NCBI GenBank assembly: GCA_021815245.1
Contig: JAKAHF010000158.1
Location: 1 to 6,245 of the forward strand
Origin: Actinomycetes bacterium
GTDB taxonomy: Bacteria > Actinomycetota > Thermoleophilia > RBG-16-64-13
Length of the DNA: 6,245 bases
Direction: 5' to 3'
The notes under the pieces were generated by a model, which saw nothing but the letters and a program-made list of their open reading frames with translations, was not told the origin of the DNA and made no database searches. Positions within the stretch are counted from its first letter, which is position 1. Every line of letters begins with the position of its first letter. The translations under genes were made by a program, and so were the position numbers. Positions 1 to 6,245 of the stretch are shown here, one piece after another.

Positions 1-545
1 AGCAGCGTCTCGGGGTTGTAGACCACGAAACCAGGGTGCATTTCAATGCACAGCTTCACACCGTGCTCGCGTGCGAACGCGCTCGCCTGGCGCCAGTACG
101 GGATTACCTTCTCGTTCCACTGCCACTCGAGGATCTTCTCAAAATCGGGCGGCCAGGCGCAGGTGACCCAGTTGGGGTACTTCGACTCGTCGCAATCGCC
201 CGGACAGCCGGAGAACAGGTTGACGACAGGCACTTCCAATTGTGAAGCCACCCGCACCGTGTCACGAAACGCGCGGTCGTGCTCGGCGGCGAAGACCTTG
301 TCGGGATGAAGCGGATTGCCGTGGCACGACAGCGCACTGATGATGAGACCGCGGCTTTCGACAGCCGAACGCAAGGCCCGGGCTTTGTCGGCGCTCGCCA
401 GCAGCTCTTGCGGTCTGCAGTGAGCGTCGCCCGGCCAGCCGCCCGCACCCAGTTCGACGGCCTGCACACCCATGTCGGCAACGTGATCGAGCACGGCCTC
501 GAGTGGCCGGTCCTGGTAGAGAACGGTCAGAACTCCCAGTTTCAT
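1..545 (-). CDS. sugar phosphate isomerase/epimerase-like TIM-barrel protein, 3' end beyond window
   Basis: Reading the minus strand from ATG at 545 gives 181 residues with no stop before the window edge, so the gene is partial at its 3' end. The protein begins MKLGVLTVLYQDRPLEAVL and reads like a xylose-isomerase-like TIM barrel (AP endonuclease family 2 fold): a first beta strand, a helix ending in DMGVQAVELG (residues 24-33), strand ISALSCHGNPLHP (about 69-81), strand PVVNLFSG (106-113) and HGVKLCIEMHP (161-171). Glu168 in the IEMHP motif is the likely first metal-ligand Glu of this family; the other ligands would lie in the missing part. A purine-rich stretch, GGAGAGG at 560-554, sits 8 bases before the ATG. 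Substrate cannot be inferred; members act on sugars, inositols or hydroxypyruvate. It lies 55 bases after hyfI in the same direction and may be cotranscribed, but no functional link to the hydrogenase is evident. Family call is confident, activity is not. Confidence 0.85.
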   Translation of the reverse strand, partial: MKLGVLTVLYQDRPLEAVLDHVADMGVQAVELGAGGWPGDAHCRPQELLASADKARALRSAVESRGLIISALSCHGNPLHPDKVFAAEHDRAFRDTVRVASQLEVPVVNLFSGCPGDCDESKYPNWVTCAWPPDFEKILEWQWNEKVIPYWRQASAFAREHGVKLCIEMHPGFVVYNPETL

Positions 546-553
546 GGCGCCTG

Positions 554-560
554 CCTCTCC
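554..560 (-). promoter_or_regulatory. ribosome binding site of the isomerase-like gene
   Basis: The minus strand reads GGAGAGG here, 8 bases before the ATG at 545. It supports this ATG as the start, together with the family-typical N-terminus that follows. Confidence 0.5.
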
Positions 561-600
561 CGTCCCCCGCTGGGGGCTACGATTGAACGCTGCGGCGAGA

Positions 601-1089
601 CTAGCCCATGTCCCGGGACATTGAAAGTGCGGTGTCTCCTCCCCGCAGTGCCTGCACCAGGCAGGCGCCGATGACGTCCGGAGGCGGAGGACACCCGGGG
701 ATGCGGAGGTCGACCGGCAGCACATCTTCGAGCCTGCCCGCCAGCTCCGGCGCATCGCCCAAGCAGCCGCATCCCATGGCGCAGTCGCCGAGCGCAGCCA
801 CGAGCCGCGGCTCAGGCATAGCGGCGTAGGCAGTGAGAAGCGGCCCGACCATGCGGGTGGTGAGCGAGCCCGTGACCAGCAACACGTCGGCGTGCCGGGG
901 CGAGGCCGCCACGCTCAGACCGTAGCGCCCCAGGTCGTAGTGAGGCCCGAAACAGGCTCCAAGCTCGTGCTCGCACCCATTGCACGATCCGGCGTCGACG
1001 TGCCGCACGGCCAGGGACCCCGGGCGCTCGGGGGCCTTGAGGGCTATCCGGCGCCTGATACGTTGTAGCTCGCGTAGTAGGATGAACAT
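601..1089 (-). CDS. hyfI: group 4 [NiFe] hydrogenase small subunit, HyfI/HycG-like (NuoB family)
   Basis: This 162-residue protein is the electron-transfer small subunit that would hold the proximal [4Fe-4S] cluster next to the Ni-Fe site. The four-Cys pattern is complete: Cys36 and Cys39 in GSCNGCEHEL, Cys103 in ALGDCAMG, and Cys133 in IPGCPPPP, the hallmark of the NuoB/HyfI family. A basic N-terminal segment (about residues 6-18) may contact the membrane or membrane arm. There is no twin-arginine signal, as expected for cytoplasm-facing group 4 enzymes. It is shorter than E. coli HyfI (about 250 residues), lacking much of the C-terminal part. Extra cysteines sit at 46, 107 and 109. The ATG at 1089 follows hyfG by 16 bases, with AGGGGG 5 bases upstream. 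In E. coli a ferredoxin-like hyfH separates hyfG and hyfI; here it does not. Family assignment is firm, the symbol is by homology. Confidence 0.92.
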   Translation of the reverse strand: MFILLRELQRIRRRIALKAPERPGSLAVRHVDAGSCNGCEHELGACFGPHYDLGRYGLSVAASPRHADVLLVTGSLTTRMVGPLLTAYAAMPEPRLVAALGDCAMGCGCLGDAPELAGRLEDVLPVDLRIPGCPPPPDVIGACLVQALRGGDTALSMSRDMG

Positions 1090-1094
1090 GCTGG

Positions 1095-1107
1095 CCCCCT
1101 AGCTCCT
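1095..1107 (-). promoter_or_regulatory. ribosome binding region of hyfI
   Basis: Two purine-rich matches lie here on the minus strand: AGGAG at 1107-1103, overlapping the hyfG stop, and AGGGGG at 1100-1095, 5 bases before the hyfI ATG. The second is better spaced. Their position suggests translation of hyfI by reinitiation after hyfG. Confidence 0.5.
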
Positions 1108-2581
1108 AACGGTCGGAACACGCGTAGCAGAGCTCGAAGCTCTTGTTGATGACCGGGAAATCCGGAAGGATGTTGCCGGTCGCCGCCCGCACCAACGAGG
1201 GCCAGTTGGCGTACGAGCCCGTGCGCAGGTGCAGCCGGCGCACCACTTCACCATCGGCTTCGACGAAGCAGATGGTCTCGCCCCGCGGGCTCTCCACGCG
1301 TCCCACGCCTATCGGCGCCGCGTGGGCAGGCACCGTGGCCGACGGCCCCACGCCTCCCTCGAGCAGGCCGTCGAGCAGTGCGAGCGTGGCTTCTGTTTCG
1401 AGAGCCCTGATCTCCGCCCGGGCGGCTACGTCACCGGCCGGCTCCGCGAGTCTGCACGGCTCGAACCCAGCGTACGCCAGCCGGGGGCTCTCGGTGCGCA
1501 CGTCGCGCACCGAACCAGCCGCACGGGCCGCCGGACCCACCGTGCCCAGCCGCATCGCATCCTCGAGCAAGATGCGGCCGGTGCCAACGAAACGGTCCTG
1601 GACCGAACGGCTGAAGAACATCTCGTGCCAAGCCGTACGCAAACCGTCTCCGAGCGAGCGCAACTCCTCACGCGCGCCCTCGGCCGTCCGCGGATCGACG
1701 GTCCACGTGCTCTGGCCCACCCGAACAGTGCCGAACAAGAAGCGATGACCGCAGAGCCGGGCGTTGAGCCGCTGGGCGCGTTCCTTCAAGGCGGCGAAGG
1801 CCATGCTACCGGCGGCAAAGCCGACTCCGGCGCAGAGGGCGCTGAGGTCGTTCAAGTGGTTGTAGAGCCGCTCGAGTTCGAGCAACAGGGTGCGCGCCCG
1901 GGCCAACTCGGGTTCGGGCCACAGTCCTGAAAGTGACTCCACCGCGTGCGCGTACGCCACGCCGTTGCTGACCGCGCAGGCGCCGCATGCGCGCTGCGCG
2001 TACGCGAGTGCCTCGGCGAACGTCCGGCCCTCGGCGGCCTGCTCCAGGCCCCGATGCTTGTAGAACAGTCGCAGGTCGACATGGAGAATGCTCTCCCCAA
2101 CCACATGGAAGCGGAAATGTCCCGACTCGATGACTCCCGCGTGGATAGGCCCCACCGCTACTTCATACGTGTCATGGCCCGCCACGGGCACCGTCCACTC
2201 ATCGAGGTCCTCGGGGTGGGTAAGCACCGGTCGCAGCGGAGCGTGACCCGAGAATCGCAGCCCAAAAGCGTCGGCCGCCTCTCGTTCGTCCACGCGCGCG
2301 GCCAAAGACAGGTCGACGATGCTCGGCATCGGTCGGTCACCGGGTTCCGACCACAGGATCCGCAAGCCGTCAGACGCTGCGAATAGTGCGCGCGGCACGG
2401 GCGGCACCCGCTCGCCCGGCGCCTCACCCGGCCGCTGACGCGCCGCATAGAGGCCGAGGAAACGCCCGCCGCCGTCTAGGATCCCAGCACAGTGGTCACG
2501 CCACTCCCCCATCGGCACGTACGACAGGCGCGGTGCGTCCCGGCCCTCCGGCTCGGTCACGGGTGTGCTCGGACCCGTCAC
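1106..2581 (-). CDS. hyfG: group 4 [NiFe] hydrogenase large subunit, HyfG/HycE-like (NuoC+NuoD fusion)
   Basis: The 491-residue protein is the catalytic large subunit, facing the cytoplasm. Residues about 15-135 are a NuoC-like domain, with DEREAADAFGLRFSGHAPL at 98-116 matching its signature. Residues about 140-491 are the NuoD/HycE-like domain: GPIHAGVIESGHFRF (144-158), RLFYKHRGLE (171-180), first Ni-Fe motif RACGAC (Cys199, Cys202), ELERLYNHLND, ESPRGE (430-435), YANWPSL, and last motif ELCYACSDR (Cys485, Cys488). All four Ni-ligand cysteines are present. The usual His after the first CxxC is Asn206 and the usual Asp-Pro before Cys485 is Glu-Leu. The protein stops at Arg491, where E. coli HycE is cleaved, so it has no maturation extension. 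I chose GTG at 2581 because it overlaps the hyfF stop as GTGA and gives the expected length; the open frame upstream to 3265 lies over hyfF in another frame. A GTG eight codons further in is an alternative. Whether it turns over hydrogen is unproven. Confidence 0.93.
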   Translation of the reverse strand: MTGPSTPVTEPEGRDAPRLSYVPMGEWRDHCAGILDGGGRFLGLYAARQRPGEAPGERVPPVPRALFAASDGLRILWSEPGDRPMPSIVDLSLAARVDEREAADAFGLRFSGHAPLRPVLTHPEDLDEWTVPVAGHDTYEVAVGPIHAGVIESGHFRFHVVGESILHVDLRLFYKHRGLEQAAEGRTFAEALAYAQRACGACAVSNGVAYAHAVESLSGLWPEPELARARTLLLELERLYNHLNDLSALCAGVGFAAGSMAFAALKERAQRLNARLCGHRFLFGTVRVGQSTWTVDPRTAEGAREELRSLGDGLRTAWHEMFFSRSVQDRFVGTGRILLEDAMRLGTVGPAARAAGSVRDVRTESPRLAYAGFEPCRLAEPAGDVAARAEIRALETEATLALLDGLLEGGVGPSATVPAHAAPIGVGRVESPRGETICFVEADGEVVRRLHLRTGSYANWPSLVRAATGNILPDFPVINKSFELCYACSDR

Positions 2582-4059
2582 GGCAGACTCGCCGCCAGTG
2601 ATTCGATGAACGTTGTGCCGGGCAGAAAGACCGAGAGTGCCGCCAACGCGACGAGAAGCACGACCGCCGCGATGGTGGCCACTCTGAACGCCCGTTCGCC
2701 GTTGACGCCCGACCGAGGAGCACCCTTGCCCGCAGCAAGAAGGTCCTGCACCAGCACGTGAGCGAGCCCGACAAATCCGAGCGCCAGCAGTACGCCCGCC
2801 AGCGCCGCGCCGACGCCGTTGCCTGAGGCGAACCCGCCCATGATGATGAGCACTTCGCTGAAGAACAGGGGCGAAGGCGGCAGGCCGCTCAGTGAAGCCA
2901 AGCTCACGCTCATGCCGGTCGCAAGCCCGGCGCCGTCGCCCAGCAGGCCACGCACAGGATGTGTTCTCGCGGAGGGTCGCAGCTCGAACAAAGGCACGGC
3001 CGCGTAGAACCCGAGCGACTTCGCGACGGCGTGACCCGCCACATGCACCACCACTCCGGCGATGGCCAACGGTCCGCCGAACCCGATGCCGAGGGCAAGC
3101 ACGCCCATGTGTTCGAGACTCGAGTAGGCGAGCAGCCGTTTCCAGGCCTGCGGCCTCCACAAGAAGGGGACCGCCACGGCCAGCGACACCAACCCAAAAG
3201 CGATGAACACCCTCCGCCCCAGATCGGCTCCCGCTACCGGCACGAGCGCCCGCTGCGTGCGCCATGCCACCAGCATGACGGTCGGCAGCAGCGCGGCCGA
3301 CAGCAGGGCCGAGACCGGTGGGGGCGCCTCGCTGTGGGCGTCGGGCAGCCAGTTATGCACGGGCGCCCAGCCGACCTTGGTGGCAAGGCCGCACAGTACC
3401 AACATGAATCCCACCACGGCGGTGGAGCGCGACATGCCGGGCGCCGCTTCGGCAAGTCCCCGCCACGACAGACCCGCGATCGCGGCACCCCCAGCCGGAG
3501 CGGCCGCGCGCAGCACGACGATGCCGAGCAAGGCCACGCCCAATCCCGCCGTGGTCAGCACCAGGTATTTCCACCCCGCCTCGAGCGCCGTCTTGCGACC
3601 GTTGTAGGCGACGAGCAGCGCCGAGATGCCGGTGGTCGCTTCGACGATCACCCAGGCCACGCCCAAGTTGCCGATGATCGGCACCACGAGCAAGGCGGCC
3701 CAAAACAGATAGAGGCAGAGGTAGTAGTAAGCTCGAGCCCGGGTCGCACCGAAGAAACTGCGGTGACTGGTGCGCAGATAGTCCGGCGACACTAGAGCGC
3801 TGCCCAAGCCCACCAGCGCGATAACGGCGAGAAACGGCCCCGACAACTCGTCGAGGACTATCCAGCGGCCCTCGGAGCCTACACCCAGCCAGCCCACCGC
3901 CACGGCGGCAGCCGCCAAGGCCACGACCGCCGTGACGATAGCCGCCACCCTGTTCACCCAGTCTTGGGCGCGCGCGGAGCGCGCCGCCAGCATGGCCACC
4001 CCCGCAAGGATGGGCACCCCGGGCACGCAAAGCACGAGCAAGGACACAGACTCAGTCAC
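2578..4059 (-). CDS. hyfF: antiporter-like membrane subunit HyfF (NuoN/NuoM family)
   Basis: This 493-residue, very hydrophobic protein belongs to the proton-conducting antiporter family (Proton_antipo_M) and would form an ion channel module in the membrane arm. Key charged residues are visible: Glu140 in VAWVIVEATTG (the TM5 Glu), Lys228 in LATKVGWAPVHNWLPDAHSE (the broken-helix TM7 Lys and the following HNWLPDAHSEAP signature), Lys307 in QAWKRLLAYSS, Lys347 in HAVAKSLGFY, and Glu401 in LPPSPLFFSEVLI. Roughly 13-14 membrane segments can be counted, the last at about 459-479. Length is close to E. coli HyfF (about 526). The start is GTG at 4059: it is preceded by GAGGT with a 6-base spacer and overlaps hyfE by 8 bases. 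Its own stop overlaps the hyfG start by 4 bases. The conserved charges suggest a working ion path; the ion (H+ or Na+) cannot be read from the sequence. Confidence 0.93.
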   Translation of the reverse strand: MTESVSLLVLCVPGVPILAGVAMLAARSARAQDWVNRVAAIVTAVVALAAAAVAVGWLGVGSEGRWIVLDELSGPFLAVIALVGLGSALVSPDYLRTSHRSFFGATRARAYYYLCLYLFWAALLVVPIIGNLGVAWVIVEATTGISALLVAYNGRKTALEAGWKYLVLTTAGLGVALLGIVVLRAAAPAGGAAIAGLSWRGLAEAAPGMSRSTAVVGFMLVLCGLATKVGWAPVHNWLPDAHSEAPPPVSALLSAALLPTVMLVAWRTQRALVPVAGADLGRRVFIAFGLVSLAVAVPFLWRPQAWKRLLAYSSLEHMGVLALGIGFGGPLAIAGVVVHVAGHAVAKSLGFYAAVPLFELRPSARTHPVRGLLGDGAGLATGMSVSLASLSGLPPSPLFFSEVLIIMGGFASGNGVGAALAGVLLALGFVGLAHVLVQDLLAAGKGAPRSGVNGERAFRVATIAAVVLLVALAALSVFLPGTTFIESLAASLP

Positions 4060-4669
4060 GGAGCGACCTCAAATGCCGCGTGTCGCCGGTGCCGAATTCG
4101 GTGAAGATGCGGGCGTGAAAAGCCGTGGCTACCGTCAAGACGACCACGAGATCGAACGCGACCCCGAGTTCGACCACGAGGGGTAGCCCCCCTATGACCG
4201 ACACGGCCGCGAGAGCGATGCCGTTCTCGGCGATGAGCAGGCCCAGAAGGTGGAAGATCGTGGGCCGCCGGCTGATGATCGTGGCCGCGCCGATCGCAAG
4301 CAGACCGATGCTTGCCTGCTCGGCGGCACGGGTGGTCAGCCCGAGCGAGGGTACGAGCACGGCAAGCACGAGCACGAGCACGATGACAAGAATGGTGCGG
4401 GTGAGCGGACTGATGCGCGAACGCACGGGCGCCGACTCCCGGGTCTTGAGCACACTGAACGCGAAGAGGGCGCAGGGCACTAGCGCCCGAACGAACAGAA
4501 GCAGGCTCGCGACCAGGAACGCCACCGAACGCTCCGGTGTGATGCTGATGGCTCCGGCTGCCAGCACGAATGCCTGCAAAGCAACCAAAGCGATGGCATA
4601 CGACCGCCTGCGCACCCACACCACAAGCAGGCCCAGGGCGACCATCGCCCAAATGAAACCATCGTTCAT
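4052..4669 (-). CDS. hyfE: membrane subunit HyfE (NuoK-like)
   Basis: The 205-residue product is a small integral membrane protein whose C-terminal half resembles NuoK. It carries HLLGLLIAENGIALA (residues 140-154, Glu148 in a membrane helix) and PLVVELGVAFDLVVV (163-177, Glu167 and Asp173), the residues expected for the proton path linking HyfC to the antiporter subunits. About seven membrane segments can be drawn: 5-20, 24-43, 48-72, 92-109, 117-133, 137-159 and 162-184. Length is close to E. coli HyfE (about 216). The ATG at 4669 overlaps the hyfC stop as ATGA, with a G-run (GGGGGG) about 6 bases upstream. An in-frame ATG at 4690 would add seven residues and overlap hyfC further, so it is less likely. 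A Val/Leu-rich helix at 94-107 is encoded by a short GCACGA tandem (on the plus strand) of no evident significance. Confidence 0.9.
   Translation of the reverse strand: MNDGFIWAMVALGLLVVWVRRRSYAIALVALQAFVLAAGAISITPERSVAFLVASLLLFVRALVPCALFAFSVLKTRESAPVRSRISPLTRTILVIVLVLVLAVLVPSLGLTTRAAEQASIGLLAIGAATIISRRPTIFHLLGLLIAENGIALAAVSVIGGLPLVVELGVAFDLVVVLTVATAFHARIFTEFGTGDTRHLRSLRD
4066..4070 (-). promoter_or_regulatory. ribosome binding site of hyfF, inside the hyfE end
   Basis: The minus strand reads GAGGT, 6 bases before the GTG at 4059, within the last codons of hyfE. It decides in favour of this GTG start and suggests coupled translation. Confidence 0.6.
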
Positions 4670-5595
4670 GCCCCGCCCCCCAGAAACCAAGCGATCACGC
4701 CCAACAGGCAGAGACCCCCGCCGATAGCGAGTAGCCTCGGTGCGCGGAGCAAACGCATCTTAGCGAGCGCCGATTCGACCAGCGCGAGTACGACACACAG
4801 AATCGGCAGACCGGCGAAGAGGATGACCAGCCTCCACCAGAATCCCCCGGGATGCGGAGCAAAGAGCTCGACCCCCAGCACCAACACCACCCAGTGCCGC
4901 GCCGCCGCGGCCCACTGCAGATAGGCGAGATCGCGCCCCGCGTACTCGAGCAACGGTCCCTCGTGGATCATGGTGAGTTCCAGGTGCGTGTCGGGATTGT
5001 CGATCGGTTGGCGACCGGTTTCGGCGATGATCACCAGCACGAAGGCCGCCGCGGCCAACCAGTGAGAGGGCGAGCTCCAGATGGCGCGGCCGGCGGCCGC
5101 GTCGCTCAATGAACGAAGATCGGTGTTCATGAGCGGCAGAGCGGCGACCGTGACCACGAGGAGCAGCAGGCCCTCGACCACGACCGCGAACGTCAGATCG
5201 CGACTCGCGCCCATGAGGGCGAACCCGCTGCCGGTGTCCCAGGAAGCCAAGGCGAGCGCGAAGCGGGCGAGGGCAAGCATGCCCACCAAGAGCAACGCGT
5301 CGTTGCCAAGCTGCCAAGCGGGCGAACTGCCGGCGATCGGCACAACCAGCAGGCATACGACGAGACAGGCGACCACGACAGGCGGCGCCCAACGGTAGAC
5401 GAACGTGGTGCCTTCGGGCGCAACCATGCTGCGCGACCACAGGCGTGAGAGCTCTCTGTATGGCTGCATCGGCGACGGACCCCGCCGGCCTTGCAGCCGT
5501 CCCTTCAGGTGTTGCACGAGCCCAGGCAGCAACGGCGCGAGGGCGATACCCCCAACCACTTGGATGGCTCCCGAGATGATGGTCGAGGTGTTCAC
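4666..5595 (-). CDS. hyfC: membrane subunit HyfC/HycD (NuoH-like)
   Basis: The 309-residue protein is the NuoH-family subunit that anchors the hydrogenase module to the membrane arm and sits at the start of the proton path. GRLQGRRGPSPMQPYREL (residues 32-49) is the typical first loop, and ETGRQPIDNPDTHLELTMI (192-210) followed by HEG is the family signature, with Glu192, Asp199, His204, Glu206 and Glu212 retained. Another membrane Glu, Glu141, ends GASRDLTFAVVVE. Length equals that of E. coli HycD (307) within a few residues. The start is GTG at 5595, overlapping the hyfB stop as GTGA; the product begins (V/M)NTSTIISGAIQVVGG, a good first membrane helix. No strong Shine-Dalgarno is seen, which suits coupled translation. 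The open frame continuing upstream to 6048 lies over hyfB in another frame and is not part of this gene. The stop overlaps hyfE as ATGA. Confidence 0.94.
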   Translation of the reverse strand: MNTSTIISGAIQVVGGIALAPLLPGLVQHLKGRLQGRRGPSPMQPYRELSRLWSRSMVAPEGTTFVYRWAPPVVVACLVVCLLVVPIAGSSPAWQLGNDALLLVGMLALARFALALASWDTGSGFALMGASRDLTFAVVVEGLLLLVVTVAALPLMNTDLRSLSDAAAGRAIWSSPSHWLAAAAFVLVIIAETGRQPIDNPDTHLELTMIHEGPLLEYAGRDLAYLQWAAAARHWVVLVLGVELFAPHPGGFWWRLVILFAGLPILCVVLALVESALAKMRLLRAPRLLAIGGGLCLLGVIAWFLGGGA

Positions 5596-6245
5596 GAGGC
5601 CAACCGGGCCCAGACGAGCATCACGATGATGAGCAACAGCAGATAGAGCATGTACACGGCCAGGCTGCCCGACTGCAGGCGACGCACAAACCCGGCGGCC
5701 TTGAGTGACCAGCGCACGATCGGTGCATAGAGGGCCGTATCGAACAGATGGGGCACCGAGCCGCGGTAGGTCACTTTCTGCAGCACTCCCCCATGTTCTT
5801 CGTGCACCAGAGTGCGCTCGGGCCGCAGGATTCCCTCGAGCACCAGCCGCAGAGCCTTCGTGAACCCGGCCGACGTCCAGAGGAGCGAAGGCTCCACGCG
5901 CTGTCCGCACGTCCACACCGGAGCCTCCGCCGCCCGGCGCTTGCCCCGAAGACGCGACAGCACTACCACGAGCACCACCAGAACGGTCGCCACGGCAAGC
6001 GTGGGCAGCCCCCCGGTGCCGGTGACCGATATGCCGAGCACCGACCACACCGGCGAGGTGGTCTGCAAAGCCGACCCGGCGCTTGAGGATAGGCCGGCGA
6101 GAGGCAACAGAGAGCCCAGCCGTGGCAGGAGCAGTCCGGGCACCAGCCCCAGTATCACGCAGAACGCCGCCATGACGGCAGTCGCGCCCCTCATCGGCCG
6201 CGCCACTTCACGCGCTTCCGCGCACTCCTCACGCCGCGGCGGGCC
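5592..6245 (-). CDS. hyfB: antiporter-like membrane subunit HyfB (NuoL family), C-terminal part only
   Basis: The frame is open to the right edge, so the N-terminal part of the gene is outside the window; 217 C-terminal residues are visible. They begin in EAREVARPMRGATAVMAAFC, a hydrophilic loop leading to a membrane helix, which is the usual C-terminal layout in HyfB/HycC. A second helix follows at about 80-97 of the fragment. Then comes the cytoplasmic-side segment PVWTCGQRVEPSLLWTSAGF and LRLVLEGILRPER. The end is FVRRLQSGSLAVYMLYLLLL and a last membrane helix, a pattern typical of HyfB. The antiporter core with its ion-path Lys and Glu residues is not visible. The GTG at 6206 is in frame but internal, since the family-typical sequence continues upstream of it. 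The stop overlaps the hyfC start by 4 bases. Family assignment is confident; completeness upstream cannot be judged. Confidence 0.9.
   Translation of the reverse strand, partial: GPPRREECAEAREVARPMRGATAVMAAFCVILGLVPGLLLPRLGSLLPLAGLSSSAGSALQTTSPVWSVLGISVTGTGGLPTLAVATVLVVLVVVLSRLRGKRRAAEAPVWTCGQRVEPSLLWTSAGFTKALRLVLEGILRPERTLVHEEHGGVLQKVTYRGSVPHLFDTALYAPIVRWSLKAAGFVRRLQSGSLAVYMLYLLLLIIVMLVWARLAS

Noticed and set aside
104..481. 125-codon minus-strand open frame
   Set aside because: It is an out-of-frame shadow of the isomerase-like gene, which starts at 545 and reads with clear TIM-barrel features.
564..576. Hairpin CCCCC-GCT-GGGGG in the gap between hyfI and the isomerase-like gene, as a possible terminator
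   Set aside because: The stem is only 5 base pairs and no T-run follows on the minus strand, so it does not support a terminator; it could weakly affect the leader.
1229..1930. 233-codon open frame on the plus strand, and an overlapping one at 1143-1748
   Set aside because: Both are antisense to hyfG, with no recognisable domain and composition typical of shadow frames.
2582..3265. In-frame upstream extension of hyfG to 719 codons
   Set aside because: This part lies over hyfF in a different frame, is Arg/Gly-rich and resembles nothing. The GTGA start at 2581 gives the family length.
2959..3795. 278-codon open frame on the plus strand
   Set aside because: It is antisense to hyfF, whose family motifs are intact. 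The translation is low-complexity and rich in Arg, His, Gln and Gly, as expected from a shadow frame in high-GC DNA.
4366..4383. Three tandem copies of GCACGA
   Set aside because: They encode alternating Leu and Val in a membrane helix of HyfE and are explained by codon preference.
5596..6048. In-frame upstream extension of hyfC to 460 codons
   Set aside because: It overlaps the C-terminal coding part of hyfB and lacks family similarity; the HyfC N-terminus fits the GTG at 5595.
601..6245. Reading the cluster as respiratory complex I (nuo)
   Set aside because: The NuoD-like subunit has both Ni-Fe CxxC motifs and is fused to NuoC, the membrane subunit order is the hyf order, and the small subunit has the CxxC hydrogenase-type motif.

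Overview
The window is high-GC bacterial DNA, tightly packed on the minus strand. It carries the 3' part of an operon for a membrane-bound, complex I-related group 4 [NiFe] hydrogenase (Hyf/Hyc type), followed by a truncated sugar phosphate isomerase/epimerase-like gene. High GC, GTG starts and 4-8 base gene overlaps suit a high-GC actinobacterium, proteobacterium or similar soil lineage; the sequence does not fix the phylum. The gene content is close to what I recall of the Mycobacterium tuberculosis Rv0082-Rv0087 hydrogenase-like cluster, which is a resemblance and not an identification.

Layout in transcription order (right to left): hyfB 3' part (6245-5592, antiporter-like, NuoL family); hyfC (5595-4666, NuoH-like); hyfE (4669-4052, NuoK-like); hyfF (4059-2578, antiporter-like, NuoN/L/M family); hyfG (2581-1106, NuoC+NuoD-like large subunit with the Ni-Fe cysteines); hyfI (1089-601, NuoB-like small subunit with one [4Fe-4S] cluster motif). 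After 55 bases comes an isomerase-like gene (545 to beyond position 1). The first five hyf genes overlap by 4 or 8 bases; hyfI follows after 16 bases.

Together the products form a membrane arm (HyfB, C, E, F) that could pump ions and a cytoplasmic arm (HyfG, HyfI) that could carry a Ni-Fe centre beside one iron-sulphur cluster. Three things stand out. The large subunit ends exactly at the Arg where E. coli HycE is cut during maturation, so it has no C-terminal extension. The usual His after the first CxxC is Asn, and the usual Asp-Pro before the last CxxC is Glu-Leu. No ferredoxin-like HyfH gene lies between hyfG and hyfI, where E. coli has it, so the electron partner is unknown. No Hyp maturation gene or formate dehydrogenase gene is in the window, but the operon runs off the right edge. 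I see no RNA genes, CRISPR, mobile elements or gene-free stretch longer than 55 bases.
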